Shown: positions 1 through 5,331 of the stretch, piece after piece | Layout of the letters: each line of letters starts with the position of its first letter | How positions within the stretch are numbered: position 1 is the first letter of the stretch | From: Erysipelotrichaceae bacterium | Lineage (GTDB): Bacteria > Bacillota_I > Bacilli_A > Erysipelotrichales > Erysipelotrichaceae | Direction: 5' to 3' | Length of the DNA: 9,951 nucleotides | NCBI GenBank assembly: GCA_900770275.1 | Contig: CAAGJS010000090.1 | Coordinates: forward strand, 1-9,951 | Notes under the pieces: generated by a model | Told to the model about the DNA's origin: nothing | Database searches by the model: none | What the model saw: the letters and a program-made list of their open reading frames with translations, nothing else | Program-made: the position numbers and the translations under genes

Positions 1-17
1 GATCGAAGATTTATTCA
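1..17 (+). rRNA. rrl: 23S rRNA, extreme 3' end (partial)
   Basis: The first bases (GATCGAAGATTTATTC) resemble the conserved 3' terminus of Bacillota 23S rRNA (GATCGAGGACTTAACC in Bacillus, from memory). They lie about 105 bp upstream of a clear 5S gene, the expected 23S-5S order. Only the last strand of the terminal helix is inside the window, so the exact mature 3' end is an estimate. Confidence 0.65.
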
Positions 18-123
18 CACGAGACTATTATCCAAAGAAGAAATCGAAACGCCATTTGGAAAGACGAAACGTCTGTTACGTCAAATCTGTTATTCAGTTT
101 TCAGGGAGCAATCCCCTGAAATG
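18..123 (+). other. 23S-5S internal spacer with processing hairpins
   Basis: No gene is visible. Two perfect hairpins are: AGACG-AAA-CGTCT at 62-74, and TTTCAGGG (99-106) with CCCTGAAA (114-121). The second ends three bases before the 5S gene and is a plausible maturation signal. No tRNA gene was found in the spacer. Confidence 0.6.
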
Positions 124-230
124 ATCCGGTGACGATACCGCAGTGGTCACACCTGTTCCCATCCCGAACACAGAAGTTAAGCACTGCAGGGGCGGACATA
201 GCCTTGGGCAAAGTATGCACGCCGCCGGGT
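124..230 (+). rRNA. rrf: 5S ribosomal RNA
   Basis: This is the RNA of the large-subunit central protuberance. The conserved core ACCTGTTCCCATCCCGAACA followed by CAGAAGTTAAGC is unmistakable. The ends were set by pairing the terminal helix: ATCCGGTG at 124-131 with CGCCGGGT at 223-230, including G-U pairs. The length of 107 nt is at the short end but normal for Bacillota. It is the last gene of the rRNA operon and is followed immediately by an intrinsic terminator. Confidence 0.95.
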
Positions 231-236
231 TCTCTT

Positions 237-265
237 GAGAAGATCGATTCGATCTTCTCTTTTTT
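237..265 (+). terminator. rRNA operon intrinsic terminator
   Basis: A perfect 10-bp stem, GAGAAGATCG at 237-246 with CGATCTTCTC at 250-259, has a 3-base loop and is followed by TTTTTT at 260-265. It ends transcription of the rRNA operon 22 bp before the start codon of the first MATE gene. Confidence 0.92.
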
Positions 266-287
266 AATGTGTTTTGGAGCTGGATTT

Positions 288-1646
288 ATGGAACGTACCC
301 GGAATCTCACGGAAGGTGACCCGCTGCGGCTGATTGTTTCGTTTATAGTTCCTCTTTTTTTCGGTAATCTGTTTCAACAGATCTACAGTCTTGCGGATGC
401 GGCGATCGTCGGCCAAAGGCTCGGTGATAATGCGCTGGCAGCTGTCGGCGTCTCCTCTTCGGTGCAGTTTCTGATTCTTGGTTTCTGCTTCGGAATAGCG
501 ACCGGTTTTTCGATTCCATGTGCCTCCGCCTTCGGCGGTAACCGTCTGTCCTAGATGAGGCGGTATCTTTACAACGGCAGTATTCTTACGGCTCTGTTTG
601 CGGCGATTCTCGCCGTAGTTTCGGGGCTGCTGTGTCACGGTATTCTGATTCTTCTGCGTACGCCTGGCGAGATTTATGCGGATGCCTATGCCTATCTTCT
701 GACGATTCTGATCGGTATTCCCTGTACACTTCTCTACAATTACATATCTTCGATTCTTCGCGCCGTCGGTGACAGCCGTACGCCGTTTCTGTTTCTGGCA
801 CTTTCTTCGGGTCTGAATATCGGTCTTGATTTCTTCTGCATTCTTGTGCTGCATATGGGTGTCTTCGGCGCTGCACTGGCTACCGTTGTGTCGCAGGGTA
901 TCAGCGGCCTTCTCTGTCTCTTTGTTATTCTTCGAAAATACGATGTGCTGCACTTTCGCAGGGAAGACAGGGTCATCGATTCGGCCATGATGCGTACTCT
1001 TTTGAACATGGGTGTTCCGATGGGACTTCAGTTTTCGATCACTGCGATCGGATCCATGGTCATGCAGAGTGCAAATAACAGCCTCGGTACTGTGTATGTG
1101 GCAGGGTACGCGGCCGGCCATAAGATCAATACGCTGATGATGTGTCCGTTTGATGCGCTGTCGGCTGCCCTCTGTACCTTTCTTTCCCAAAATTACGGTG
1201 GACGTAAGGAGCAGCGGCTTTCCGAAGGAATGAAGGCCGGCGTGAAGCTTGCCATTGGCTGGGGCATCGTCGGTGGCCTCATCATGATTTTGTTCGGTTC
1301 CGCATTGTCGGGACTCTTGGCAAATGAGGGGAATGTGATTGCGGCATCTGCGCAGTATCTTCGTACCGATGGTTCGTTCTACATCATTCTTGGCTTTGTC
1401 TATATCTTCCGTATGGCAACCCAGGGTCTTGGCTGGAGTAATCGAGCGGTGTTTTCCGGCGTGTTTGAGATGGGTGCGTGTACGGTCGTCGCCTTATTCC
1501 TGGTGCCCAGGATCGGCTATACTGGCATCTGCTTTGCGGATGCGGCCGCATGGGCTGCGGCGGATTGCTATATAATTCCTACGTGTCTGGCGGCGATCCG
1601 TCATTCGAAGCGCGAAATTCAAAGTCAGGCGTGGGATGGGAAATGA
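288..1646 (+). pseudogene. MATE family multidrug efflux transporter, interrupted by an in-frame TAG
   Basis: MATE transporters are 12-helix membrane proteins that export cationic drugs or metabolites using a Na+ or H+ gradient. The frame reads 288-551 (88 codons), then TAG at 552-554, then continues without a shift to TGA at 1644-1646, for 453 codons in all. The start ATG at 288 has GGAG at 275-278. Side by side with the downstream paralog (1643-3007), the two align without a gap across the stop: FGGNRLS-stop-MRRY against FGARRESEVRRY. TAG therefore replaces a Glu codon (GAG in the paralog), and one base change would explain it. The remainder is intact, with LYNY, RAVGDSRTPFLFLALS and GLQFSITAIGSMVMQ all retained, so the lesion is recent, a sequencing error, or tolerated. 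An ATG follows the TAG directly (TAGATG), so a 363-residue C-terminal piece could in principle be made by reinitiation, but no ribosome site supports it. The gene overlaps the next by ATGA. Confidence 0.85.
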
Positions 1647-3007
1647 ACAGAACGAATGCGAAAAATCTGACGGAAGGGGATCCGCTGCGGCTGATTCTGA
1701 ATTTTACATTTCCGCTATTGCTGGGGAATCTGTTTCAGCAGACCTACAACATCGTTGATTCGGCCATTGTCGGTCAGACGCTCGGTGCCAATGCGCTGGG
1801 GTCGGTCGGTGTCTCTTCTTCGGTTCAGTTTCTGGTTCTTGGCTTTGTGCAGGGATCCATGGCTGGTTTTGCGATTCCGGCTGCCGCCTCGTTCGGGGCC
1901 CGCAGGGAAAGCGAGGTGCGCAGGTATGTGTTCAACGGGGCCGTGTGGGCGGCGATCATTGCGTTGATTCTTACGGCAGCTACGGCGCTGCTTACGCCGG
2001 AGATTCTACATCTGCTTCAGACGCCGGAGGAGCTGTACAGCGATGCCTATGCCTATCTTGTGACGATCTTTCTGGGTCTTCCGGCGACAATTCTCTATAA
2101 CTACATGGCTTCCATTCTCAGAGCAGTGGGAGACAGTCGTACGCCGTTTCTGTTTCTGGCTCTTTCGGCAGTCCTGAATATTGGCCTGGATCTGTTCTGC
2201 ATCGTGAATCTTGGCATGGGAGTGTTCGGCGCGGCGTTTGCGACGGTGATTTCGCAGGCGTTGAGCGGCATTCTGTGCGTGATCCTGGTGATCCGGAGAT
2301 TTCCGGTTCTGCACATTGCGAAGGAAGAGCGGGTTTACAGTGGCCGGATGTGCCGGCGGCTGCTGAACAACGGTCTTCCGATGGGTCTGCAGTTTTCGAT
2401 TACGGCCATCGGATCCATGGTGATGCAGACGGCGAACAATACGCTTGGAACCGTGCATGTGACGGGCTTTGCGGCAGGCTTGAAGATCAAGCAGTTTACG
2501 ATGTGTCCCTTTGATGCCCTGGGCGCGGCGATGTCGACGTACATTTCGCAGAACTTCGGTGCGGGGAAACTGGATCGGATCAAGAAGGGCATTCATATCG
2601 GCGAGAAGATTGCAGTCGTCTATGGCATTGGCATCGGTCTGGTGCTGATCTTCTTTGGCCGGCCGCTGTCGCAGATTTTCCTGAGCGGGGATGCGGGCGA
2701 TGTGCTGGATGCTTCGGGACAGTATCTGCTTGCGCTCGGCTTCTTCTATTGGGTGCTGGGCATTCTCATTGTGACACGCAGCTCGGTGCAGGGCATCGGC
2801 TGGAGTCAGAAGGCTGTGCTTGCCGGTGTCATTGAGATGGCGGCGCGTACGGCGGTGAGCAGTCTTCTGGTTGGGAAGCTAGGCTATGCGGCCATCTGTA
2901 TGGCGGATCAGACGGCCTGGATTTCGGCATCGATCTATCTGATGTTTACGATGTCGGCCGCCTTGAAGTGGGCGGAAATCGAAATCCGTCACTCAGCCAG
3001 CAATTGA
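1643..3007 (+). CDS. MATE family multidrug efflux transporter (intact paralog)
   Basis: This is a 454-residue integral membrane antiporter of the MATE family, the usual length. The start ATG at 1643 overlaps the upstream stop (ATGA), which indicates translational coupling. A start here also lines up its N-terminus (NLTEGDPLRLIL) with that of the upstream copy (NLTEGDPLRLIV), whereas the open frame further upstream is only a shadow of the preceding gene. Family features include an early LLLGNLFQQTYNIVDSAIVG segment, a mid-protein RAVGDSRTPFLFLALS loop and the start of the second six-helix half at GLPMGLQFSITAIGSMVMQ. It is a clear tandem duplicate: protein similarity to the first copy is high up to about residue 290 and looser after that. 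The substrate cannot be read from the sequence. It is the only intact copy of the pair, so any export function here probably rests on it. Confidence 0.92.
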   Translation: MNRTNAKNLTEGDPLRLILNFTFPLLLGNLFQQTYNIVDSAIVGQTLGANALGSVGVSSSVQFLVLGFVQGSMAGFAIPAAASFGARRESEVRRYVFNGAVWAAIIALILTAATALLTPEILHLLQTPEELYSDAYAYLVTIFLGLPATILYNYMASILRAVGDSRTPFLFLALSAVLNIGLDLFCIVNLGMGVFGAAFATVISQALSGILCVILVIRRFPVLHIAKEERVYSGRMCRRLLNNGLPMGLQFSITAIGSMVMQTANNTLGTVHVTGFAAGLKIKQFTMCPFDALGAAMSTYISQNFGAGKLDRIKKGIHIGEKIAVVYGIGIGLVLIFFGRPLSQIFLSGDAGDVLDASGQYLLALGFFYWVLGILIVTRSSVQGIGWSQKAVLAGVIEMAARTAVSSLLVGKLGYAAICMADQTAWISASIYLMFTMSAALKWAEIEIRHSASN

Positions 3008-3029
3008 AAATATTTTCAGAAAATAATTC

Positions 3030-3058
3030 TTTTCATTTCTGTAAAGCTGTGATATAAA
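3030..3058 (+). promoter_or_regulatory. Putative sigma-A promoter of the leader/ABC transporter unit
   Basis: TATAAA at 3053-3058 is preceded by TG at 3050-3051 (extended -10). Seventeen bases upstream is TTTTCA at 3030-3035, a 4/6 match to TTGACA. Transcription would start about 3064-3066, on or next to the ATG of the leader peptide at 3065. The stretch 3008-3029 is AT-rich with a small palindrome (TGAAAATATTTTCA, 3005-3018) and no convincing terminator for the MATE genes. Confidence 0.55.
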
Positions 3059-3064
3059 ACAGGC

Positions 3065-3175
3065 ATGACAACGATGACTTTCGTACATCAGCACCATATG
3101 CATTCGGCGATGATCCATCATCATCACCATTTTTCGCTTTATGAAGATGTGCGGAAGGGGACGCATGGGGCTTAG
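3065..3175 (+). CDS. Histidine-rich attenuation leader peptide
   Basis: This is a 36-codon ORF starting MTTMTFVHQHHMH, with five consecutive His codons at 3116-3130 and ten His in total, ending in TAG at 3173-3175. The content and position (between a promoter and an intrinsic terminator ahead of an amino-acid transporter) match leader peptides of ribosome-mediated attenuators such as enterobacterial hisL: scarcity of charged His-tRNA stalls the ribosome and frees an antiterminator. The peptide itself probably has no other role. Ribosome binding is unclear. With the promoter above, the mRNA would begin at or next to this ATG (leaderless). Alternatively, an in-frame ATG at 3074 has a weak AGG at 3061-3063 ten bases upstream. 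No T-box motif is present. Confidence 0.75.
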   Translation: MTTMTFVHQHHMHSAMIHHHHHFSLYEDVRKGTHGA

Positions 3176-3217
3176 GCGTTTCTAAATCACAGGATTTTGC
3201 TGGTAAGCGCATCTTCA
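3142..3217 (+). promoter_or_regulatory. Antiterminator pairing of the His attenuator
   Basis: TGAAGATGTGC at 3142-3152, inside the leader ORF just after the His run, is complementary over 11 bp (one G-U) to GCGCATCTTCA at 3207-3217, the 5' arm of the terminator. The two structures are therefore mutually exclusive. The same upstream segment (3146-3152) can also pair with GTACATC at 3083-3089 (7 bp, one G-U), overlapping the first His codon. This gives a 1:2 / 2:3 / 3:4 arrangement as in classical attenuators. A ribosome stalled at the early or mid His codons would break 1:2 and leave 2:3 free. The pairings are seen in the sequence. The switching is inferred, and the geometry when the ribosome reaches the stop codon is not fully explained. 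Confidence 0.65.
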
Positions 3218-3243
3218 GAGGAAACTCAGAGGATGCGCTTTTT
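3205..3243 (+). terminator. Intrinsic terminator (attenuator) upstream of the ABC transporter
   Basis: A 16-position stem pairs AAGCGCATCTTCAGAG (3205-3220) with CTCAGAGGATGCGCTT (3225-3240), with one A-A mismatch and one G-U. It is capped by a GAAA tetraloop, and a T-run at 3239-3243 closes it. It lies between the leader peptide stop and the ribosome site of the binding-protein gene, so it would gate transcription of the transporter. Confidence 0.9.
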
Positions 3244-3275
3244 CGTTGAAAGGGAAAAAGAATAAGGGAAGAAAT

Positions 3276-4175
3276 ATGAAAAAGGTAATGGCTACGGTTT
3301 TGGCGGCAGTGACATTGATGGGATGTGGTTCGGCTTCAGCTTCGTCGACGGCTTCTTCGACATCCTCGATTCCGGCTGATGCGGGTTCGGGTATTGCGGA
3401 TACAGCAGCCGGACGTCTGGCAGAGATCAAGGAGCGCGGCGTACTGACGGTTGCGACGGAACCGTACTGGGTACCGTGTGAGTTCATCGATCCGTCGAAG
3501 AGCGGCGATGATCAGTATGTTGGTGCGGACATTGAGCTGGCAAAATATATCGCCAATAAGATGAACGTTGCGCTTGAGATTGTGCCGCTGGAGTTCTCGG
3601 CCGTTCTCAGTTCCGTTCCGGAAGGAAAGTATGATCTGGCGATTTCGGCGCTTGCCTATACACCGGAACGCGCGGAGGCAATGGAACTTTCGAAGGGTTA
3701 TTACTTTACGGAGGATGATGCGGGCTATGGCATTCTGACGACAGAGGAGCTGGCGTCCAAAATTACGTCGGCGGAAGATCTTGCGGACTATACGATTGTG
3801 ACGCAGTCGGGCTCTCTGCAGGAGCTGCTGGTGAATCAGGATGTGCCAGCCTACAAGGAATTCAAGCGGGTCAGCTCGATGACGGACGCATACCTTGCGG
3901 TTCAGGAAGGCAAGGCGGATGCGGCAATCGTTGCCCGCAGCAGTGCGCAGCTCTACATTGATAACAATCCGGGCTGCGGTCTGGTTGTGCAGGACTACAA
4001 GTTCGAACTTGGTGAAGAATACGATGGTATGCGTGTCGGTGCGAAGAAGGGTGAAACGGATCTGATCGACTTCGTCAACGACTGCATCGATGAGCTGCTG
4101 GAGAGCGGACAGTATTCAAAATGGTATGACGAATATACCGAGTATGCGAAGAATCTCGGTATCAGTGAGAACTGA
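3276..4175 (+). CDS. Amino-acid ABC transporter substrate-binding lipoprotein, probably histidine
   Basis: This is a 299-residue extracytoplasmic receptor that would capture an amino acid and deliver it to the permease encoded next. A lipoprotein signal peptide, MKKVMATVLAAVTLMGC, has Cys17 as the lipidated residue. A short Ser/Ala/Thr linker follows, then a family-3 periplasmic-binding fold (SBP_bac_3): VLTVATEPYWVPCEF (56-70), YVGADIELAKYIA (81-93) and the signature YTPERAEAMELSKGYY (128-143). ATG 3276 is chosen because AAGGGAAG at 3264-3271 sits just upstream and the signal peptide begins there. An in-frame TTG at 3246 lies at the foot of the attenuator and is unlikely. Expression should depend on the His-rich attenuator just upstream, which is the only evidence for histidine as substrate. 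Arginine, lysine or glutamine binding cannot be excluded from the protein alone. Confidence 0.92.
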   Translation: MKKVMATVLAAVTLMGCGSASASSTASSTSSIPADAGSGIADTAAGRLAEIKERGVLTVATEPYWVPCEFIDPSKSGDDQYVGADIELAKYIANKMNVALEIVPLEFSAVLSSVPEGKYDLAISALAYTPERAEAMELSKGYYFTEDDAGYGILTTEELASKITSAEDLADYTIVTQSGSLQELLVNQDVPAYKEFKRVSSMTDAYLAVQEGKADAAIVARSSAQLYIDNNPGCGLVVQDYKFELGEEYDGMRVGAKKGETDLIDFVNDCIDELLESGQYSKWYDEYTEYAKNLGISEN

Positions 4176-4209
4176 TTGAATTCATAGAATCGGGAAGTGG
4201 AGCTGACAT

Positions 4210-4875
4210 ATGCTGGAACAGATTGCACGCATTTGGTCCCGTTATTCGGGCGTATATCTGGATGGACTTCTGGGGACTTTATGGCTGTCGCTGGTTACGG
4301 CAGTGTTTGCGGTACTGATCGGAATTGCCGTTTCGTTGCTCAAGAGGTCGAAGGTCAGGATTATCAAGGTCATCGTCGATTTCTATATTGAGATTCTGCG
4401 TGGTACGCCGATTCTTCTGCAGCTGTATTTCTTCTGGCTGTTACTGCCGAAGATTGTTCCGTTCGAGATGTCGGATACGGCCTGCATCATAAGTGCTCTT
4501 GTCGTCAATTCGAGTGCTTATGTGGCGGAAGATATCCGTTCCGGAATCCAGGCGGTCGATGATGGGCAGCGGGAAGCGGGACTGAGTCTTGGCATGTCGA
4601 TGCGTCACGTGATGCAGAAGATCATTCTTCCGCAGGCGATCCGCAATATCATGCCGGCACTTGGCAATGAGTTCATTTCGATCGTCAAGGCAACGTCGCT
4701 GGCAAGTGTTTTCTTTGTGTCGGAGCTGACGACAGCCTACCGTACGGTGCAGTCTGCAACGTTCCTGGCGATTCCTTCGCTGCTGATATCTGGTCTGATT
4801 TATCTGGTATTGACGTTCTCAATGTCACGTGTTGTCGGCGTCGTTGAGAAGCGGATGAAGGTTTACGATCGTTAA
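4210..4875 (+). CDS. Polar amino-acid ABC transporter permease (HisM/GlnP family)
   Basis: This is a 221-residue inner-membrane permease of the His/Glu/Gln/Arg/opine family, the usual length. The first helix is near LLGTLWLSLVTAVFAVLIGIA (20-40). The family motif EILRGTPILLQLYF (61-74) and the EAA loop E122-A-G...G128...I139-L-P141, which docks on the ATPase, are both present. The start ATG 4210 has GGAG at 4199-4202. It lies 34 bp behind the binding-protein gene with no terminator between, so the two form one operon under the His attenuator. No ATP-binding subunit gene follows. A terminator closes the unit directly, so the ATPase must be encoded elsewhere. A single permease gene suggests a homodimeric channel. 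Confidence 0.93.
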   Translation: MLEQIARIWSRYSGVYLDGLLGTLWLSLVTAVFAVLIGIAVSLLKRSKVRIIKVIVDFYIEILRGTPILLQLYFFWLLLPKIVPFEMSDTACIISALVVNSSAYVAEDIRSGIQAVDDGQREAGLSLGMSMRHVMQKIILPQAIRNIMPALGNEFISIVKATSLASVFFVSELTTAYRTVQSATFLAIPSLLISGLIYLVLTFSMSRVVGVVEKRMKVYDR

Positions 4876-4880
4876 ATAAA

Positions 4881-4912
4881 AGCTACTGAAAAAACATCAG
4901 CAGTTTTTTTTC
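4881..4912 (+). terminator. Intrinsic terminator after the permease
   Basis: AGCTACTG at 4881-4888 pairs with CAGCAGTT at 4898-4905 (one A-C mismatch, one G-U), with an A-rich loop and nine T at 4904-4912. An alternative fold pairs the A-run with the T-run, so it may also work weakly on the minus strand. It begins 6 bp after the permease stop. Confidence 0.72.
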
Positions 4913-5030
4913 GGGAAATCCGGCTTTGAATGGATAAGAAAAAGTGCAGAGATGATCTCTGCACAGGTCACCACACGGTGGCGGTTGTCCTTCCGGTGTG
5001 AAGTATATGTGCATTCGGGAGGTGAGAACA
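4913..5030 (+). other. 5' region of the holin-like toxin locus
   Basis: No gene was found in this stretch. It holds a perfect 9-bp hairpin, GTGCAGAGA-TGA-TCTCTGCAC, at 4944-4964 and a small CCAC-ACG-GTGG hairpin at 4971-4981. The hairpins may structure a long untranslated leader, as in other type I toxin mRNAs. No -35/-10 pair with good spacing could be named for the toxin transcript. An ORF open from 4952 in the toxin frame lacks a ribosome site and is not favoured. Confidence 0.5.
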
Positions 5031-5063
5031 ATGTACCGGGCCTCCCTGATCCGATTCCGGTAA
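5031..5063 (+). CDS. Tiny upstream ORF, possible translational coupler of the toxin
   Basis: This 10-codon ORF, MYRASLIRFR, is preceded by GGGAGGTG at 5017-5024 at a good distance of six bases. Its TAA (5061-5063) immediately precedes the GGAGG of the toxin ribosome site (5064-5068). Its own codons contain CCTCC at 5041-5045, complementary to that GGAGG, so translating the small ORF would keep the toxin ribosome site open. The strong ribosome site is seen directly. Coupling is an inference, and the peptide may have no function of its own. Confidence 0.45.
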   Translation: MYRASLIRFR

Positions 5064-5074
5064 GGAGGTGTCCT

Positions 5075-5173
5075 ATGACAGTTGGAGAAATCACCCTGGT
5101 TGTTTCTTTGATCGGGATCATTCTCTCTGCGTTCAGCCTTGGTTACAGGGTTGGACGTGGTTCGAAAAAATGA
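5075..5173 (+). CDS. Putative holin-like (type I) toxin, small membrane peptide
   Basis: This is a 32-residue peptide with an acidic N-terminus (MTVGE), one hydrophobic helix (about residues 6-22) and a basic tail (RVGRGSKK). That architecture is typical of the small proteins annotated as holin-like toxins in Bacillota, which act at the cytoplasmic membrane when over-made and are silenced by an antisense RNA. The ribosome site AAGGAGGTG at 5062-5070 is near perfect and decides the start. The stop TGA is the first part of the stem of a bidirectional terminator, and an antisense promoter faces it from 5281. The gene is far too short for similarity alone to be decisive. The alternative is a non-toxic small membrane protein. 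Confidence 0.68.
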   Translation: MTVGEITLVVSLIGIILSAFSLGYRVGRGSKK

Positions 5174-5247
5174 CCGCCTCACACCTTGCAAGTTAGCGGT
5201 CATTTTCGTTAACCGGAAAGGGCAGCCGTCACTGGTGACCTCTCTAC
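5165..5247 (-). ncRNA. Putative antisense RNA (antitoxin) convergent to the toxin
   Basis: A minus-strand promoter at 5281-5254 would start an RNA near 5247. It would run about 80 nt and end at the shared terminator, where the minus strand has TTTTTT opposite 5165-5170. The RNA would overlap the last codons and terminator of the toxin mRNA with perfect complementarity. It also contains CCTTTCCGG (opposite 5213-5221), which matches 8 of 9 positions of the complement of the toxin ribosome-site region CCGGTAAGG at 5057-5065. Convergent RNAs sharing a terminator are the layout of txpA/RatA, bsrG/SR4 and pAD1 par. The RNA itself is predicted, not shown. Confidence 0.55.
5167..5206. terminator. Bidirectional terminator between toxin mRNA and antisense RNA
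   Basis: AAAATGACCGC at 5167-5177 pairs perfectly over 11 bp with GCGGTCATTTT at 5196-5206. T-runs lie on the 3' side for both strands (TTTT at 5203-5206 on plus, six T on minus opposite 5165-5170). The toxin stop codon lies within the stem. Confidence 0.85.
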
Positions 5248-5253
5248 GTTTTC

Positions 5254-5281
5254 ATTATAGTGGAAACAGAGATAATTACAA
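5254..5281 (-). promoter_or_regulatory. Promoter of the antisense RNA
   Basis: On the minus strand a perfect -10 TATAAT (5259-5254) and a -35 TTGTAA (5281-5276, 4/6 to consensus) are separated by 16 bp. The predicted start is near 5247, reading toward the toxin. It also lies 50 bp beyond the end of the lipoprotein gene on the same strand, but nothing except the antisense RNA lies ahead of it. Confidence 0.65.
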
Positions 5282-5331
5282 TCGACCTCATCGCCGCTTT
5301 GCGAGGGGGCGATCATTGGGCAAAGCTTCAA

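Noticed and set aside
264..1190. Long open frame of 308 codons on the minus strand
   Set aside because: It is opposite the MATE gene, is rich in Arg/His/Gln with no hydrophobic core or motif, has no ribosome site, and a similar shadow (2006-2596) occurs opposite the second MATE copy.
3008..3275. Possible T-box riboswitch ahead of the amino-acid transporter
   Set aside because: There is no TGGNACCGCG-type T-box sequence nor a specifier-loop architecture. The His-rich ORF explains the terminator better.
4952..5173. Longer 73-codon version of the toxin ORF
   Set aside because: Its ATG lies inside a perfect hairpin without a ribosome site, whereas ATG 5075 has AAGGAGGTG at ideal distance and yields the typical short peptide.
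5296..5326. GCTTTGC/GCAAAGC hairpin downstream of the lipoprotein gene as a terminator or attachment site
   Set aside because: The loop is 17 bases and no T-run follows on the minus strand. No integrase or repeat partner is nearby.
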